From: Puerhibacterium puerhi
Lineage (GTDB): Bacteria; Actinomycetota; Actinomycetes; Actinomycetales; Cellulomonadaceae
Length of the DNA: 49,306 bases
Assembly (NCBI RefSeq): GCF_009846865.1
Contig: NZ_WUWN01000025.1
Location: forward strand, 1 to 49,306
Direction of reading: 5' to 3'
Position 1 is the first letter of the stretch; each line of letters begins with the position of its first letter. Positions 1-8,672 of the stretch are shown in pieces. The notes under the pieces are model-generated. The model saw only the letters and a program-made list of their open reading frames with translations, was not told the origin of the DNA and did not search any database. The position numbers were made by a program, and so were the translations under genes.

Positions 1-78
1 GGCCCGGCCGCCGCGCAGGCGAGCGCGCAGGCCGCGCAGGCGCCGGAGCCCCGGCGCGCCGCCGGGGGCGGCGCATGA
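1..78 (+). CDS. C-terminal tail of an upstream protein (partial)
   Basis: The frame open from base 1 reads an Ala/Gln/Gly/Pro-rich tail of 25 codons and ends in TGA at 76-78. That stop overlaps the ATG of the next gene (ATGA at 75-78), the coupling seen at the other same-strand junctions of this locus. The protein itself lies outside the window. From context it is probably another exopolysaccharide gene (inference). The tail has no recognisable motif. Confidence 0.55.
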   Translation, partial: GPAAAQASAQAAQAPEPRRAAGGGA

Positions 79-1502
79 CGGCTCTCGGCGTCCGCCACCC
101 GGTGGCCCGCGCGCGGGAGGCGGTGGTGCGGCGCGTGCTGCGACCGGGCGTCCCGGCGGTCCTGGCGCTGGTGGCGCTCGTCGGCGTGGCCGTGCTCGTG
201 CCGCACTCCCCCGTGCTGGCCGTCGCCGTCGCGCTGGTGCTGCTGCTGGTCGTGGTCACCCTGTTCGAGCCCGCCGTGGTGCCCGTGCTGGCGATGCCGG
301 CGCTCATCGTGGTGCAGCGCGTGGGCGGCGACGGCCTCAACCTGTCCCTCAGCGACTTCGCCCTGGCCGCCGCGTTCTGGCCGGCGGTGCTCCTCGCGCC
401 GCGCCCGTTCAGCCCGCCGATGCGCACGCTGCTGTGGGCGTCGGCCGGGTACCAGGCGGCGACGGCGTTCACGGTGCTGGTCAACCCGTACCTGGCCAAC
501 ACCGTCGAGTGGTTCCACGCGTGGCTGTCGGTCGGCGGGGCGCTGGTGGTGGGCTGGGCCGTCGGCCGGTCGGGCCGGGCGCGCGCGGGGCTGACCCTGT
601 TCCTCCTGGCCTGCGTGGCCGTGGCCGTGCTCGCGGCGGTGCAGGGCGTCGTGCAGCTGGCGTCCGGCAACACCGGCCCGGTGTACCTGGAGTTCCCCTA
701 CCAGATGCACAAGAACTTCATCGGCTGCCTGCTCGCCGTGGCCGCCCTGGTGGCGTACGCCCGCCCGACGTGGGTGGGCTGGCCCCGGTGGTTCGCCCTC
801 GCCGCGTTCTGGCTCTGCGTCGCCGGCACCGCCGCGTCGCAGGCGCGCCAGGCGCTCGTCGGGCTGGCCGTGGGGGTGCTGGTGCTGGCGCTGCGCCCGG
901 AGCCCGGCCGCCGCCGGTCCCGCGTGATCTGGCTGGCGGCGCTCCCGGCGCTGTGGTTCGTGGTGCTGGCGGTGCAGGAACAGCTGGCCTCGGACAACGA
1001 GTTCAACTCCGTCAACCAGCGGCTGCAGTGGTACGAGGACGCCCTGACCGTCTGGCGGCGCAACCCCTGGTTCGGCATGGGGCTGCGGTGGTGGACCACC
1101 GGCCGCACCGAGTTCGTCTTCCAGCCGCCCAACGCGGAGCTGGAGATGCTCTCGTCGGCGGGCCTGGTGGGGCTCGTGGGGTTCCTGCTGCTGTTCGGAG
1201 TCGGCCTCGTGGCGCTGTGGCGCACCGACCGGCGGTTCGGCACCCTGGCGTTCGTCCTGCTGCTGACGCGGTTCGTCATGGGCCAGTTCGACCTGTTCTG
1301 GGTGGCCGTGCAGGTCTCGGTGCCGTTCGTGCTCGTCGGCCTGTGCCTGGGGGCGCAGGAGCACGCGCGGACGCAGCGGCGCGACCGCGCCGCCGCGGCG
1401 GGGGCGGGCACCGCCCCGCGCGCGGCGCGGGGCACGGCCCTGGGCCTGGTCCGCACGCCGGTGGGGGCCGGCACGCCCGGGAGCGAGGGGGAGGCGCCGT
1501 GA
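75..1502 (+). CDS. O-antigen ligase/polymerase-like membrane protein
   Basis: A 475-residue, strongly hydrophobic protein with about ten to twelve predicted membrane segments. Near residues 317-340 a soluble-loop motif (NQRLQWYEDALTVW, then NPWFGMGLRWW) matches the R-x-x-x-W...P-x-x-G-x-G pattern of Wzy_C/O-antigen ligase family proteins. These polymerise or transfer lipid-linked glycans at the outer face of the membrane. The ATG overlaps the preceding stop, and its own stop overlaps the GTG of the next glycosyltransferase, so translation is likely coupled. The C-terminal 50 residues are Arg/Ala/Gly-rich and cytoplasmic. The surrounding glycosyltransferases and chain-length-type protein support a role in exopolysaccharide assembly. 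Whether it acts as polymerase or ligase cannot be told from sequence. Confidence 0.8.
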   Translation: MTALGVRHPVARAREAVVRRVLRPGVPAVLALVALVGVAVLVPHSPVLAVAVALVLLLVVVTLFEPAVVPVLAMPALIVVQRVGGDGLNLSLSDFALAAAFWPAVLLAPRPFSPPMRTLLWASAGYQAATAFTVLVNPYLANTVEWFHAWLSVGGALVVGWAVGRSGRARAGLTLFLLACVAVAVLAAVQGVVQLASGNTGPVYLEFPYQMHKNFIGCLLAVAALVAYARPTWVGWPRWFALAAFWLCVAGTAASQARQALVGLAVGVLVLALRPEPGRRRSRVIWLAALPALWFVVLAVQEQLASDNEFNSVNQRLQWYEDALTVWRRNPWFGMGLRWWTTGRTEFVFQPPNAELEMLSSAGLVGLVGFLLLFGVGLVALWRTDRRFGTLAFVLLLTRFVMGQFDLFWVAVQVSVPFVLVGLCLGAQEHARTQRRDRAAAAGAGTAPRAARGTALGLVRTPVGAGTPGSEGEAP

Positions 1503-2788
1503 GGATCGTGCAGGTGGCGCCCGAGGTCGGGCCCGGCAGCGGCGTCGGCGGGGTGGCCCACCACCTGGAGGCCGCGTGGCGGCGCGCCGGCGTCGAGACC
1601 GCCCGGTTCACGCTGGCCGACGCCGGCGGCGGGCGCCTGCCCGCCCCGGGCCCGGGCCTGCGGGGCCGGGCGGCGCTGGCCGCGCGCGTCGTGTGGTTCT
1701 CCACGGTGGGCAGCCTGCGGTGCGCCCGGCGGCCCGGGCGCCGCCCGGACGACGTCGTCGTCGTGCACAACGACGTGCTCGGCGGCGACGTCTACGTCAA
1801 CCACGGGCTGCTGCTGGTGGCCATGCGCGCCCGCGGGGCCGCCGCCGCGCGGCTGCTGCGCAACCCGCTGCACCTGTTCACCACCGCGCGCGACGCCGTG
1901 CGCTACCGCCTGCTGCCGCCGGCCGCGATCGTCTGCCTCACCGCCGGCGAGGCGGCGGCCCTGCACCGCCTGCACCCGCGCACGCGCGGGCGCACCGCCG
2001 TCGTGCCCAACGGCGTCGACACCGACCGGTTCCGCCCGCCGACGCCGGCCGAGCGGGCGGCGGCGCGCGAGCGGGCCGGCGTGCCCGACGGGGCGCTGCA
2101 CCTGGTGTTCGTGGGGCACGAGCCCGACCGCAAGGGCCTGTACCTGGCCCTCGAGGCGCTCGCGCAGCTGCCGGGCGCGCGGCTCACCGCCGTCGGCGGC
2201 ACCGCCGACGTCGTGGCGGCGGTCCGCCGCCGCGCCGCGGCCCTCGGTGTGGCCGACCGCGTCGCGACGCCCGGCGTCGCCGACCCGCTGCCGTACCTGG
2301 CCGCCGCCGACGCCCTGGTGCTGCCCAGCGCGTACGAGGCCAACGCGCTCGTGGTGCTGGAGGCGCTGGCCTGCGGCGTGCCGGTGATCGGCACGCCGGT
2401 GGGCCACGCCCCGGCCGTGGTGCGCGACGGCGCCACGGGGTACCTCGTCGAGCGGTCGGCGGCCGGGGTGCTGCGCGGCGTGCGGGCGCTCGCCGCGCTC
2501 GACGAGGTTGGCCGCGAGCGGCTGCGCTCCGGCGCGCGCGCCGTGGCCCTCGAGCACACCTGGGACGCCGTGGCGGCGCGGTACCTCGAGGTGCTGGCGC
2601 GGGTGCGGCCCGACGCCGCGCTGCCGGGTGAGACACCGGCCGCTCCGGGCGTGGGGCCGGGCGCCGGCGGCGGCGCCGGTCCAGACTTCGCTGCAGGCCC
2701 CGGCCCAGACCTCGCGGTCCACGGTGCGGCAGGGGGCGCGGCCCAGGGGGAGGCGCCGGTGGCGGCGCCGGCCGAGGAGGTGCGATGA
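1499..2788 (+). CDS. Glycosyltransferase family 4
   Basis: A 429-residue GT-B fold glycosyltransferase. The start is GTG at 1499, overlapping the TGA of the upstream gene (GTGA). A GGGGAGG ribosome site lies 4 nt upstream, and the protein begins MRIVQVAPEVGPG, which is typical of the family. The donor-binding half carries VFVGHEPDRKGL and the E-x7-E motif (SAYEANALVVLEAL) followed by a GVPVIGTPVG loop. It would transfer a nucleotide-activated sugar to a lipid-linked exopolysaccharide intermediate at the cytoplasmic side; donor and acceptor are unknown. The last roughly 60 residues are a low-complexity Gly/Ala/Pro tail unlike the rest. Its TGA overlaps the next ATG (ATGA at 2785). Confidence 0.85.
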   Translation: MRIVQVAPEVGPGSGVGGVAHHLEAAWRRAGVETARFTLADAGGGRLPAPGPGLRGRAALAARVVWFSTVGSLRCARRPGRRPDDVVVVHNDVLGGDVYVNHGLLLVAMRARGAAAARLLRNPLHLFTTARDAVRYRLLPPAAIVCLTAGEAAALHRLHPRTRGRTAVVPNGVDTDRFRPPTPAERAAARERAGVPDGALHLVFVGHEPDRKGLYLALEALAQLPGARLTAVGGTADVVAAVRRRAAALGVADRVATPGVADPLPYLAAADALVLPSAYEANALVVLEALACGVPVIGTPVGHAPAVVRDGATGYLVERSAAGVLRGVRALAALDEVGRERLRSGARAVALEHTWDAVAARYLEVLARVRPDAALPGETPAAPGVGPGAGGGAGPDFAAGPGPDLAVHGAAGGAAQGEAPVAAPAEEVR

Positions 2789-3792
2789 GGATCCTGCACG
2801 CGGTGCGCTCGGACGGCTTCGCCGGCGTCGAGCGGCACGTGGCCCGGCTGGCCCGAGGCCAGGCCGAGGCAGGCGAGGCCGTGGTCGTCGTGGGCGGCGA
2901 GCCGGCGGCGATGGCGCGCGAGCTCGACGGCGTGCCGCACCTGCCGGCCGCGTCCCTGCCCGACGTCGCGCAGGCCCTGCGCCGCCACGGCCGGCGCGCC
3001 GACGTCGTGCACGTGCACATGACCGCCGCCGAGGTCGCCGCGGGGCTCGCGCTGTGGTCGGCGCACCCCGCCGTCGTGACCACCCGCCACTTCGCCCGGC
3101 CGCGCGGCAGCGGGGCCGCCGGCCCGCTCGTCGCGGCGGCCGCCCGGCGCCCGCTGCGCGCCCAGATCGCGATCTCGCACTACGTCGCCCGGCACGTCGA
3201 CGGGCCCACGACGGTGGTGCACCCCGGCGTCGACGTCGCGCCGCACGACCCGGCGGCCCGGGAGAAGGTGGTGCTGGTGCTGCAGCGGCTCGAGCCGGAG
3301 AAGGCCACCGACGTCGCCCTGCGCGCGTTCGCCGCCTCCGGGGTCGCCGCCGAGGGCTGGCGGCTGCGGGTCGCCGGGGCGGGCAGCCGCGAGCCGGCCC
3401 TGCGCCGGCTGGCCGAGCGGCTGCGGCTCGACGTCGAGTTCCTCGGCCACCACCGCGACGCCCCGGCGCTGCTACGCACCGCCGGCGTGCTGCTCGCGCC
3501 CTGCCCCGTCGAGGGCCTGGGGCTGAGCGTCCTGGAGGCCATGGCGCACGGCCTGCCCGTGGTGGCCGCCGACGCCGGCGGGCACACCGAGCTGCTCGGC
3601 GGGCTCGACCCGCGCGCCCTGTTCCCGGCGGGCGACTCCGACGCGGCCGCCGACCACCTGCGCCGGCTGGTCGACGACGACGTCGGGCGCGTCGCGTACG
3701 GCGAGGCGGCGGCGCGGCGACAGCGCGCGGGCTTCACCCTCGCCACGCAGGTCGCCGAGACCGGCGCCGTCTACCGGGGAGTGCTCTCGTGA
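2785..3792 (+). CDS. Glycosyltransferase family 4
   Basis: A 335-residue GT4-type enzyme beginning MRILHAVRSDGFAGVERH, where the GVERH stretch is the usual acceptor-domain loop. The C-terminal half has VLQRLEPEKATD and the E-x7-E signature in VEGLGLSVLEAM, followed by GLPVVAADAGG. A strong AGGAGG site precedes the ATG, and both ends overlap neighbours (ATGA at 2785, GTGA at 3789). This places it in the middle of a translationally coupled exopolysaccharide operon. Sugar specificity is unknown. Confidence 0.85.
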   Translation: MRILHAVRSDGFAGVERHVARLARGQAEAGEAVVVVGGEPAAMARELDGVPHLPAASLPDVAQALRRHGRRADVVHVHMTAAEVAAGLALWSAHPAVVTTRHFARPRGSGAAGPLVAAAARRPLRAQIAISHYVARHVDGPTTVVHPGVDVAPHDPAAREKVVLVLQRLEPEKATDVALRAFAASGVAAEGWRLRVAGAGSREPALRRLAERLRLDVEFLGHHRDAPALLRTAGVLLAPCPVEGLGLSVLEAMAHGLPVVAADAGGHTELLGGLDPRALFPAGDSDAAADHLRRLVDDDVGRVAYGEAAARRQRAGFTLATQVAETGAVYRGVLS

Positions 3793-5009
3793 GCGCCGCG
3801 CCCCGCACCCCGCACCCGCCCTGGGGGCTGCTGGTGTGCTCGCTGGAGCCGTGGGACAGCGTCTGGCGGCGCAACCAGCACCTCGTCTCGCGGCTGCTCG
3901 CCGACCCCGGCCTGCGGGTCGTCTTCGTCGAGCCGCCCGTGGACCCCCTGCACGCCCTGCACCGCGGCGCCGTGCCGCGCCTCGGGCGGGGCCTGCGCCG
4001 GCTGCCGTACGAGGAGCACGAGTTCCCGGGCGCCGACCGGCTGTGGCTCTACGAGCCCACCAAGTGGGTGCCCCGCAAGATGGCGGACGGCGGCGACCGC
4101 CGCCGCGCCCGCGCGGCGCTGCGCGCGGCGCGCAGCATCGGCGCCCCGCCCGCCGTGCTGTGGGTCAACGACATCTCGTACGCGGCCCTGCTCGACGTCA
4201 CGTCGGTGCCCGTCGTCTACGACGTCACCGACGACTGGCTCGCCGCCCACCGCCCGCCCGCCGAGACGGCCCGCCTGGTCGAGGCGGAGGCGCGGCTGCT
4301 GCGCGAGGCCGCGGCGGTCACGGTCTGCTCGCCGGCGCTGCAGCGCGCCAAGGGCCGCGACCGCGCCGTCGAGCTGGTGACCAACGGCGTCGACGTGGCC
4401 GCCTACCGTGACCCGGGGCCGCGGCCCGCCGACCTGCCCGCGGGGCCCGTGGCCCTCTACGTGGGCACCCTGCACGCCGACCGGCTCGACGTCGCCCTGT
4501 GCGTGCGTACCGCCGCGGCGCTCGCCGCCGTGCGGGGGCGCCTGGTGCTGCTGGGCCCGGACGCGCTCGAGGAGGACGAGCGGCGCCGCCTGACCACGGC
4601 CGGCGTGGTGCTGCTGGGCGCCCGCCCGTTCGACACCGTGCCGGCGTACGTGACGCACGCCGACGTGCTGGTGGTCCCGCACGTGGTGGACGCGTTCACC
4701 GACAGCCTCGACCCGCTCAAGCTCTACGAGTACCGGGCCGCGGGCCGGCCCGTCGTGGCCACCCCGGTGGCCGGGTTCCGGGACACCGCCGACCCCGCGG
4801 TGCGGGCGCTGCCGGCGACCTACTTCCCCGCCGCCGTGGTCGCCGCGACGCGCGCCGAGGCGCCGCGCCGCGAGCCGCCCGCGGACCTGCCCACCTGGGA
4901 GCAGCAGGCGGCGCTCATGGCCGCCGTGCTCGGCGACGCCGCCGGTCGGCCCGCACCGCCGTCGGCCCCTCCGTCCGCGCAGCCGCGGCACGCTCCCACG
5001 CGGTCATGA
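3789..5009 (+). CDS. Glycosyltransferase (TuaH-like, GT-B)
   Basis: A 406-residue protein. The GTG start overlaps the previous TGA and has a GGGGAG site 7 nt upstream. The N-terminus (WRRNQHLVSRLL, then VVFVEPP) is characteristic of TuaH-like glycosyltransferases, which begin with a statement-like SLEPWD segment. The C-terminal half has LYVGTLHADRLD and the donor-site stretch DPLKLYEYRAAGRPVVATP. It is the last gene of the + strand exopolysaccharide run. Its last 95 bp overlap, tail to tail, the 3' end of the opposing glycosyltransferase gene. The overlapped C-terminus is Pro/Ala/Ser-rich. Acceptor and sugar are not predictable. Confidence 0.8.
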   Translation: MSAAPRTPHPPWGLLVCSLEPWDSVWRRNQHLVSRLLADPGLRVVFVEPPVDPLHALHRGAVPRLGRGLRRLPYEEHEFPGADRLWLYEPTKWVPRKMADGGDRRRARAALRAARSIGAPPAVLWVNDISYAALLDVTSVPVVYDVTDDWLAAHRPPAETARLVEAEARLLREAAAVTVCSPALQRAKGRDRAVELVTNGVDVAAYRDPGPRPADLPAGPVALYVGTLHADRLDVALCVRTAAALAAVRGRLVLLGPDALEEDERRRLTTAGVVLLGARPFDTVPAYVTHADVLVVPHVVDAFTDSLDPLKLYEYRAAGRPVVATPVAGFRDTADPAVRALPATYFPAAVVAATRAEAPRREPPADLPTWEQQAALMAAVLGDAAGRPAPPSAPPSAQPRHAPTRS

Positions 5010-6168
5010 CGGCCTCGGCGGTGACGCCGACGCCGAAGCGCCGCAGCGCCGCCGCGTGCGCCGCGGCCGCGCGGCGGCGGGCGGCCGCCGGGTCGGCGAG
5101 GACCGCGGCGATCGCGGCGGCCAGCGCGCCGACGTCGCCGGGCGGCACGAGCAGGCCGAGCGGCTCGGCGGGCGTGCCGTCGGCCGCGGGCTCGGGACCG
5201 TCCGGGGCGAGGATCTCCGGGACCCCGCCGGCATCCGTGGCCACCACGGGCACGCCGCGCACCATCGCCTCCACCACCACCTGGCCGAACGGCTCGGGCA
5301 CGGGTGAGGCGTGCACCAGCACGGTGGCGGCGTCCAGCTCCGCCGCCGGGTCGTCGACGGGCGGCACCCGCTCGACGCGGCCGGCGAGGCCGAGCCGCTC
5401 GACCTCGCGGTCCACCGCCGCGGCGTAGCCGGCGGCGCCGAACAGGGGCGCGCCCACCATCCGGAACCGCACCGTGGGGTGGGCCGGCAGCACGCGCGCC
5501 GCGGCGCGGACGAGCTCGAGCTGGCCCTTGGTGGGGCTCACCCGGCCGAGCAGCAGCACCACCGGTGCCGGCGGCTCGGCGTGACGCTCGGGCGCGTCCA
5601 GCGCCTGCGCGGGCGCGAACCCGGGGTAGGCCACCGTCAGGCCGCGGGCGCCCGGCAGCGTGGCGGCCGTCGCGGCGGAGTTGGCCACGACGCCGCGCGG
5701 CAGCCGCCGCGCCGCCGCGCGCAGCGCGAGCACCACGGGCCGCGGCAGGTAGTCGTCGGCGACGCGGTCGTGCACGTGCCACACCACCGGGCGCCGGGCC
5801 AGCAGCGCGGCGGGCGTGCCCAGCACGTGCGACTTGAGCGTCGTCGTCACCACGAGGTCCGGCGAGCGCCGCCGCACGTGCAGCGCCAGCCGCGCGACGA
5901 GCGGCACCAGCCGCACCGCCTGGCGGGCCCCGGCGCCGCCCACCACCGCGGTGCGCGCCGTGCGCGCCGCCTCGGCGTCCAGCGGCAGCACGTCCACGGG
6001 CACGCCGGCGGCCGCGAGGCGCGCGGCGAGCGGGCCGTGCTCCAGCAGCAGCACCGTGACCTGCACCCGCGCCGGGTCGACGGCGGCGAGCAGCCGCTCC
6101 AGCGCCAGCTCGGCGCCGGAGGCCTGGGCGGAGTGCCCGACGACGAGGACGCGCAGCGGGCCGCCCAC
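4915..6168 (-). CDS. Glycosyltransferase family 4
   Basis: A 417-residue GT4 enzyme starting with GTG (MGGPLRVLVVGHSAQASGAE). Features are the GAE acceptor-loop motif near residue 20, LLLGRVSPTKGQLELV in the linker, and the E-x7-E motif in EPFGQVVVEAM followed by GVPVVATDAGG. The start lies 3 nt after the stop of the Wzz/kinase-like gene, so the two are one transcript. The Arg-rich C-terminal 30 residues are encoded in the 95 bp shared with the convergent gene. The likely role is addition of one sugar of the repeating unit of the surface polysaccharide; specificity is unknown. Confidence 0.85.
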   Translation of the reverse strand: MGGPLRVLVVGHSAQASGAELALERLLAAVDPARVQVTVLLLEHGPLAARLAAAGVPVDVLPLDAEAARTARTAVVGGAGARQAVRLVPLVARLALHVRRRSPDLVVTTTLKSHVLGTPAALLARRPVVWHVHDRVADDYLPRPVVLALRAAARRLPRGVVANSAATAATLPGARGLTVAYPGFAPAQALDAPERHAEPPAPVVLLLGRVSPTKGQLELVRAAARVLPAHPTVRFRMVGAPLFGAAGYAAAVDREVERLGLAGRVERVPPVDDPAAELDAATVLVHASPVPEPFGQVVVEAMVRGVPVVATDAGGVPEILAPDGPEPAADGTPAEPLGLLVPPGDVGALAAAIAAVLADPAAARRRAAAAHAAALRRFGVGVTAEAVMTAWERAAAARTEGPTAVRADRRRRRARRP

Positions 6169-6171
6169 GGC

Positions 6172-7764
6172 TCAGGCCGTGCGGCGGACCGGCTGCGACA
6201 CCGTCGGCAGCGGGTCGGGCTGCCCCGCCGCCTCGGCAGCCTCGTCGTCCGCGACGCGGCCGAGCGGCGCGCCGACGCCCGTGCGGGCCTCGGCGTCGTC
6301 GCCCTGGGGCTGCGCGGGGGTGCTGTCGGCGTCGCCGTAGGTGGCGGCGTACTCCGTGCGCCGGCTGCCGGCCCGCCCGGCGACCACCACGCCCAGCAGC
6401 GGCACGCCGTTGGTGCGCAGCCGCTCGGCGGCCTGCGTCAGCACGACCCGGTCGGTGCCGGCGGCGTCCGCCACGAGCACGACGCCGGAGGTGTAGGCCC
6501 CGAGGATGGCGGCGTCCGCGGCGGCGAGCACCGGCGGTGCGTCGACGACGACGATGTCCGCGGCGCGGCTGAGCCGCTGGACGAGGTCCTGCGCCGCCTC
6601 GGTGGCGAGGAAGTCGGCGGGGTCGAGCTCGACGTCGGGCATCGGGCAGACCTCAAGGTGCGGCACCCGGGTGGGGCGCAGCTCGCCGCGCGCGCCCGAC
6701 CAGCCCTCCGGCGGCGGCAGCATGTCCTCGATCTGCGGGCGCCTCATGTCGCCCGCGAGCACCACCGTGCGGCGCCCGGACAGGGCGAACGACACCGCGA
6801 GGTTCGCCGCGACGAACGCGCGCGGCGCGCGCGGGTCGGCCGCCGAGACGACCACGGCGACGTGGGGCCGGTGCCCCAGGCCCACCTGGACGGCGGTGCG
6901 CAGCTCGCGCACCGACTCGGTGAACGGCGTCGCCAGCCGGGTCGCCACGGGCATGCGCCCCTCGCGCGCGCTGCGCATCGCCCGGCGCACGCCGGACAGC
7001 TCGGCCAGCACCGGCGCCTGGGTCAGCTCGGCCGCCTGCGCCGCCGACCGCACCCGGGTGTCCAGGCCGTGCCGCAGCAGCGCCGCGCCGACGCCGGCGA
7101 GCAGCCCCGCGAGCAGGGCCGCGGCCAGCACGGTGGTCCGGCCGGGCGCCTGCGCCTCGGCGGCCTGCGCCGGGGCGACGACCTGGCCCGGGGTCACCAG
7201 CGACAGGAACGCCGTGCGCGTGCCGGTCAGCGCGGTCAGCTGCGCCCCGCCGGCCTCGTCGAGGGCCGTGGCCACCGGGTCGTCCGCCTGGCCGCGCAGC
7301 GTGGCGCGGGCCGAGCGCACCTGCTCGCTCACGGCGTCGATCTGCTCGTCGAGCGCCTCCACCTGCCGCTCGATCACGGCGGGCAGCTCGTCGGCGTAGG
7401 CCTGCGCGACGGCGTTCGCGGTCGCGACCGAGCGCTCCGCGTCGGGCGTGACCGCCATGACCGCCATGCGGCGCGAGCCGGAGTCGTAGGTGGCCGACAG
7501 GCCCGCGGCGGACAGCTCCGGCACACCGAGCTGCTCGGCCGCGCGGGCCAGCACCGGCTCGGACGTCACGGTGGCGGGCGACCCGTCCGGCGTCACGGTC
7601 TCGGTGCCCGACGTGGCCTCGCCCAGCTCGACGACGGCCGTGGCGCGGTAGTCCACGATCTGCCGGTCGGTGTACACCCACGCGACGGCCACCACGACGA
7701 GCAGCGCGGCGAGCGCGTACCCGCGGCCCGACCAGATCACGTGGAGAAGCTCGCGCAGCGTCAT
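6172..7764 (-). CDS. Wzz/BY-kinase-like polysaccharide co-polymerase with degenerate P-loop
   Basis: A 530-residue protein: membrane segment at about 15-31, extracytoplasmic Wzz-like region to about 205, second membrane segment at about 210-231, then a cytoplasmic CpsD/CapB-type domain. The EX2RX2R oligomerisation motif is present (E283, R286, R289), as are a Walker A'-like strand (VVLAGDMRRP, 334-343) and Walker B (DIVVVDAPP, 403-411). The expected Walker A reads SAADPRAPRAF (307-317), so the conserved G-K-S/T is missing. The C-terminal tail has only two tyrosines (Y472, Y476). Family knowledge: BY-kinases with Wzz domains control exopolysaccharide chain length through ATP-dependent autophosphorylation. 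Here ATP binding looks impaired, so a scaffold role is inferred. GGGGAGG lies 4 nt before the ATG. Confidence 0.85.
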   Translation of the reverse strand: MTLRELLHVIWSGRGYALAALLVVVAVAWVYTDRQIVDYRATAVVELGEATSGTETVTPDGSPATVTSEPVLARAAEQLGVPELSAAGLSATYDSGSRRMAVMAVTPDAERSVATANAVAQAYADELPAVIERQVEALDEQIDAVSEQVRSARATLRGQADDPVATALDEAGGAQLTALTGTRTAFLSLVTPGQVVAPAQAAEAQAPGRTTVLAAALLAGLLAGVGAALLRHGLDTRVRSAAQAAELTQAPVLAELSGVRRAMRSAREGRMPVATRLATPFTESVRELRTAVQVGLGHRPHVAVVVSAADPRAPRAFVAANLAVSFALSGRRTVVLAGDMRRPQIEDMLPPPEGWSGARGELRPTRVPHLEVCPMPDVELDPADFLATEAAQDLVQRLSRAADIVVVDAPPVLAAADAAILGAYTSGVVLVADAAGTDRVVLTQAAERLRTNGVPLLGVVVAGRAGSRRTEYAATYGDADSTPAQPQGDDAEARTGVGAPLGRVADDEAAEAAGQPDPLPTVSQPVRRTA

Positions 7765-7814
7765 CCGGCCTCCCCCGGTCCCGCGCCATCGGACGGCGCG
7801 GCTCCGCCAGACTA

Positions 7815-7833
7815 GGGCGGCGCAGCGCCGCCC
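7815..7833. terminator. GC-rich hairpin before the Wzz/kinase gene
   Basis: Arms GGGCGGCGC and GCGCCGCCC are separated by a single A (effectively an 8-bp stem with a 3-nt loop). It lies between the stop of the DUF4190 protein (7965) and the ATG at 7764 on the - strand. There is no T-tract. It may end the DUF4190 transcript or lie in the leader of the polysaccharide gene. Confidence 0.4.
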
Positions 7834-7855
7834 CGGGAAGGGGCCGCGGGGTAAC

Positions 7856-7867
7856 TCACCCGGGTGA
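7856..7867. promoter_or_regulatory. 12-bp perfect palindrome, candidate operator
   Basis: TCACCCGGGTGA is a perfect 12-bp palindrome about 90 bp upstream of the start of the Wzz/kinase-like gene. Position and symmetry fit a dimeric regulator site for the - strand polysaccharide genes. No regulator gene lies next to it and no clear -35/-10 pair was seen, so the role is inferred. Confidence 0.3.
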
Positions 7868-7964
7868 ATCGGCGGTCTCGCGGGCCGCCGACGGGGTGTC
7901 CGCGCAGGCCAGAGGGGGTGTGATGGTCGCCGAGGCGGGCGGCGTCCGCCGTCGCGGCGCCCGC

Positions 7965-8561
7965 TCAGCCCGCGGCGGGCAGGCCCTGGCGCAGCTGCTC
8001 GGGCACGAGGTCCGCGGGGAGGCGGTCGACGACGTCCTGGCAGGCGGCCAGGTCACCCGCCTGGCACTGCTCGCCCAGGCCGCCGAGCTCCTGCACCTGC
8101 GCGGCGGTGCCGAGCCACTCGGCGACCTCGCCGAGGGAGACGCCGTCGGTCAGGGGCGCCAGCAGCAGGTCCGGGACGGAGTAGTCGGTCTGCGCCAGCT
8201 CGTTCACCTGCGCCAGGCCGCGCTCGACGTCGTCGCCCACCGTGCTCCACAGCCAGACCCCGGCCACGACCACGAGCGCCGTGACGACCACCTGGATCGA
8301 GCCGAGCGTGATGCCGGTCGCCGCCATCCCGCGGCCCTGGGTGCCGCGGCGGCGCGTGCGGTCGAGCCCGATGCCGCCGAGCACGATCGCCAGCACCCCG
8401 ACGAGCGGCACGACGATGCCGAGCAGCCCCGTCAGGAGGGACCCCACGGCGGTCGGCTCGGTGCGCCGGCGGGCCGGCACGGCCCCGGCGTGGGCGGGCT
8501 CGGGTTCGTACGCGGGCCTGGCCGGCGGGAAGGCGGGACGGCGGTCGGGCTCGAGGCTCAT
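7965..8561 (-). CDS. DUF4190-type membrane protein
   Basis: A 198-residue protein. The start MSLEPDRRP is chosen because AGGAG lies 4 nt before this ATG. A Pro/Arg-rich cytoplasmic N-terminus of about 50 residues is followed by two hydrophobic segments with the Gly-rich DUF4190 pattern (GSLLTGLLGIVVPLVG...LGGIGLDRTRRRG, then GRGMAATGITLGSIQVVV). A C-terminal extracytoplasmic domain of about 85 residues holds two cysteines (EQCQAGDLAAC). Function is unknown; such proteins are common in Actinobacteria. The adjacent gene encodes a protein of the same two-helix type, suggesting an old tandem duplication. Confidence 0.75.
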   Translation of the reverse strand: MSLEPDRRPAFPPARPAYEPEPAHAGAVPARRRTEPTAVGSLLTGLLGIVVPLVGVLAIVLGGIGLDRTRRRGTQGRGMAATGITLGSIQVVVTALVVVAGVWLWSTVGDDVERGLAQVNELAQTDYSVPDLLLAPLTDGVSLGEVAEWLGTAAQVQELGGLGEQCQAGDLAACQDVVDRLPADLVPEQLRQGLPAAG

Positions 8562-8672
8562 GGGGCTCCTGGATCGTGCGTCGCGCGGGCGCGGCGGGCG
8601 GTCGGTCTCGGCTCCGTCTCGACGGAGCGTCGATGGTAGCGGCCGCCCCCGGTCGCGCCACAACGCCGCCGG

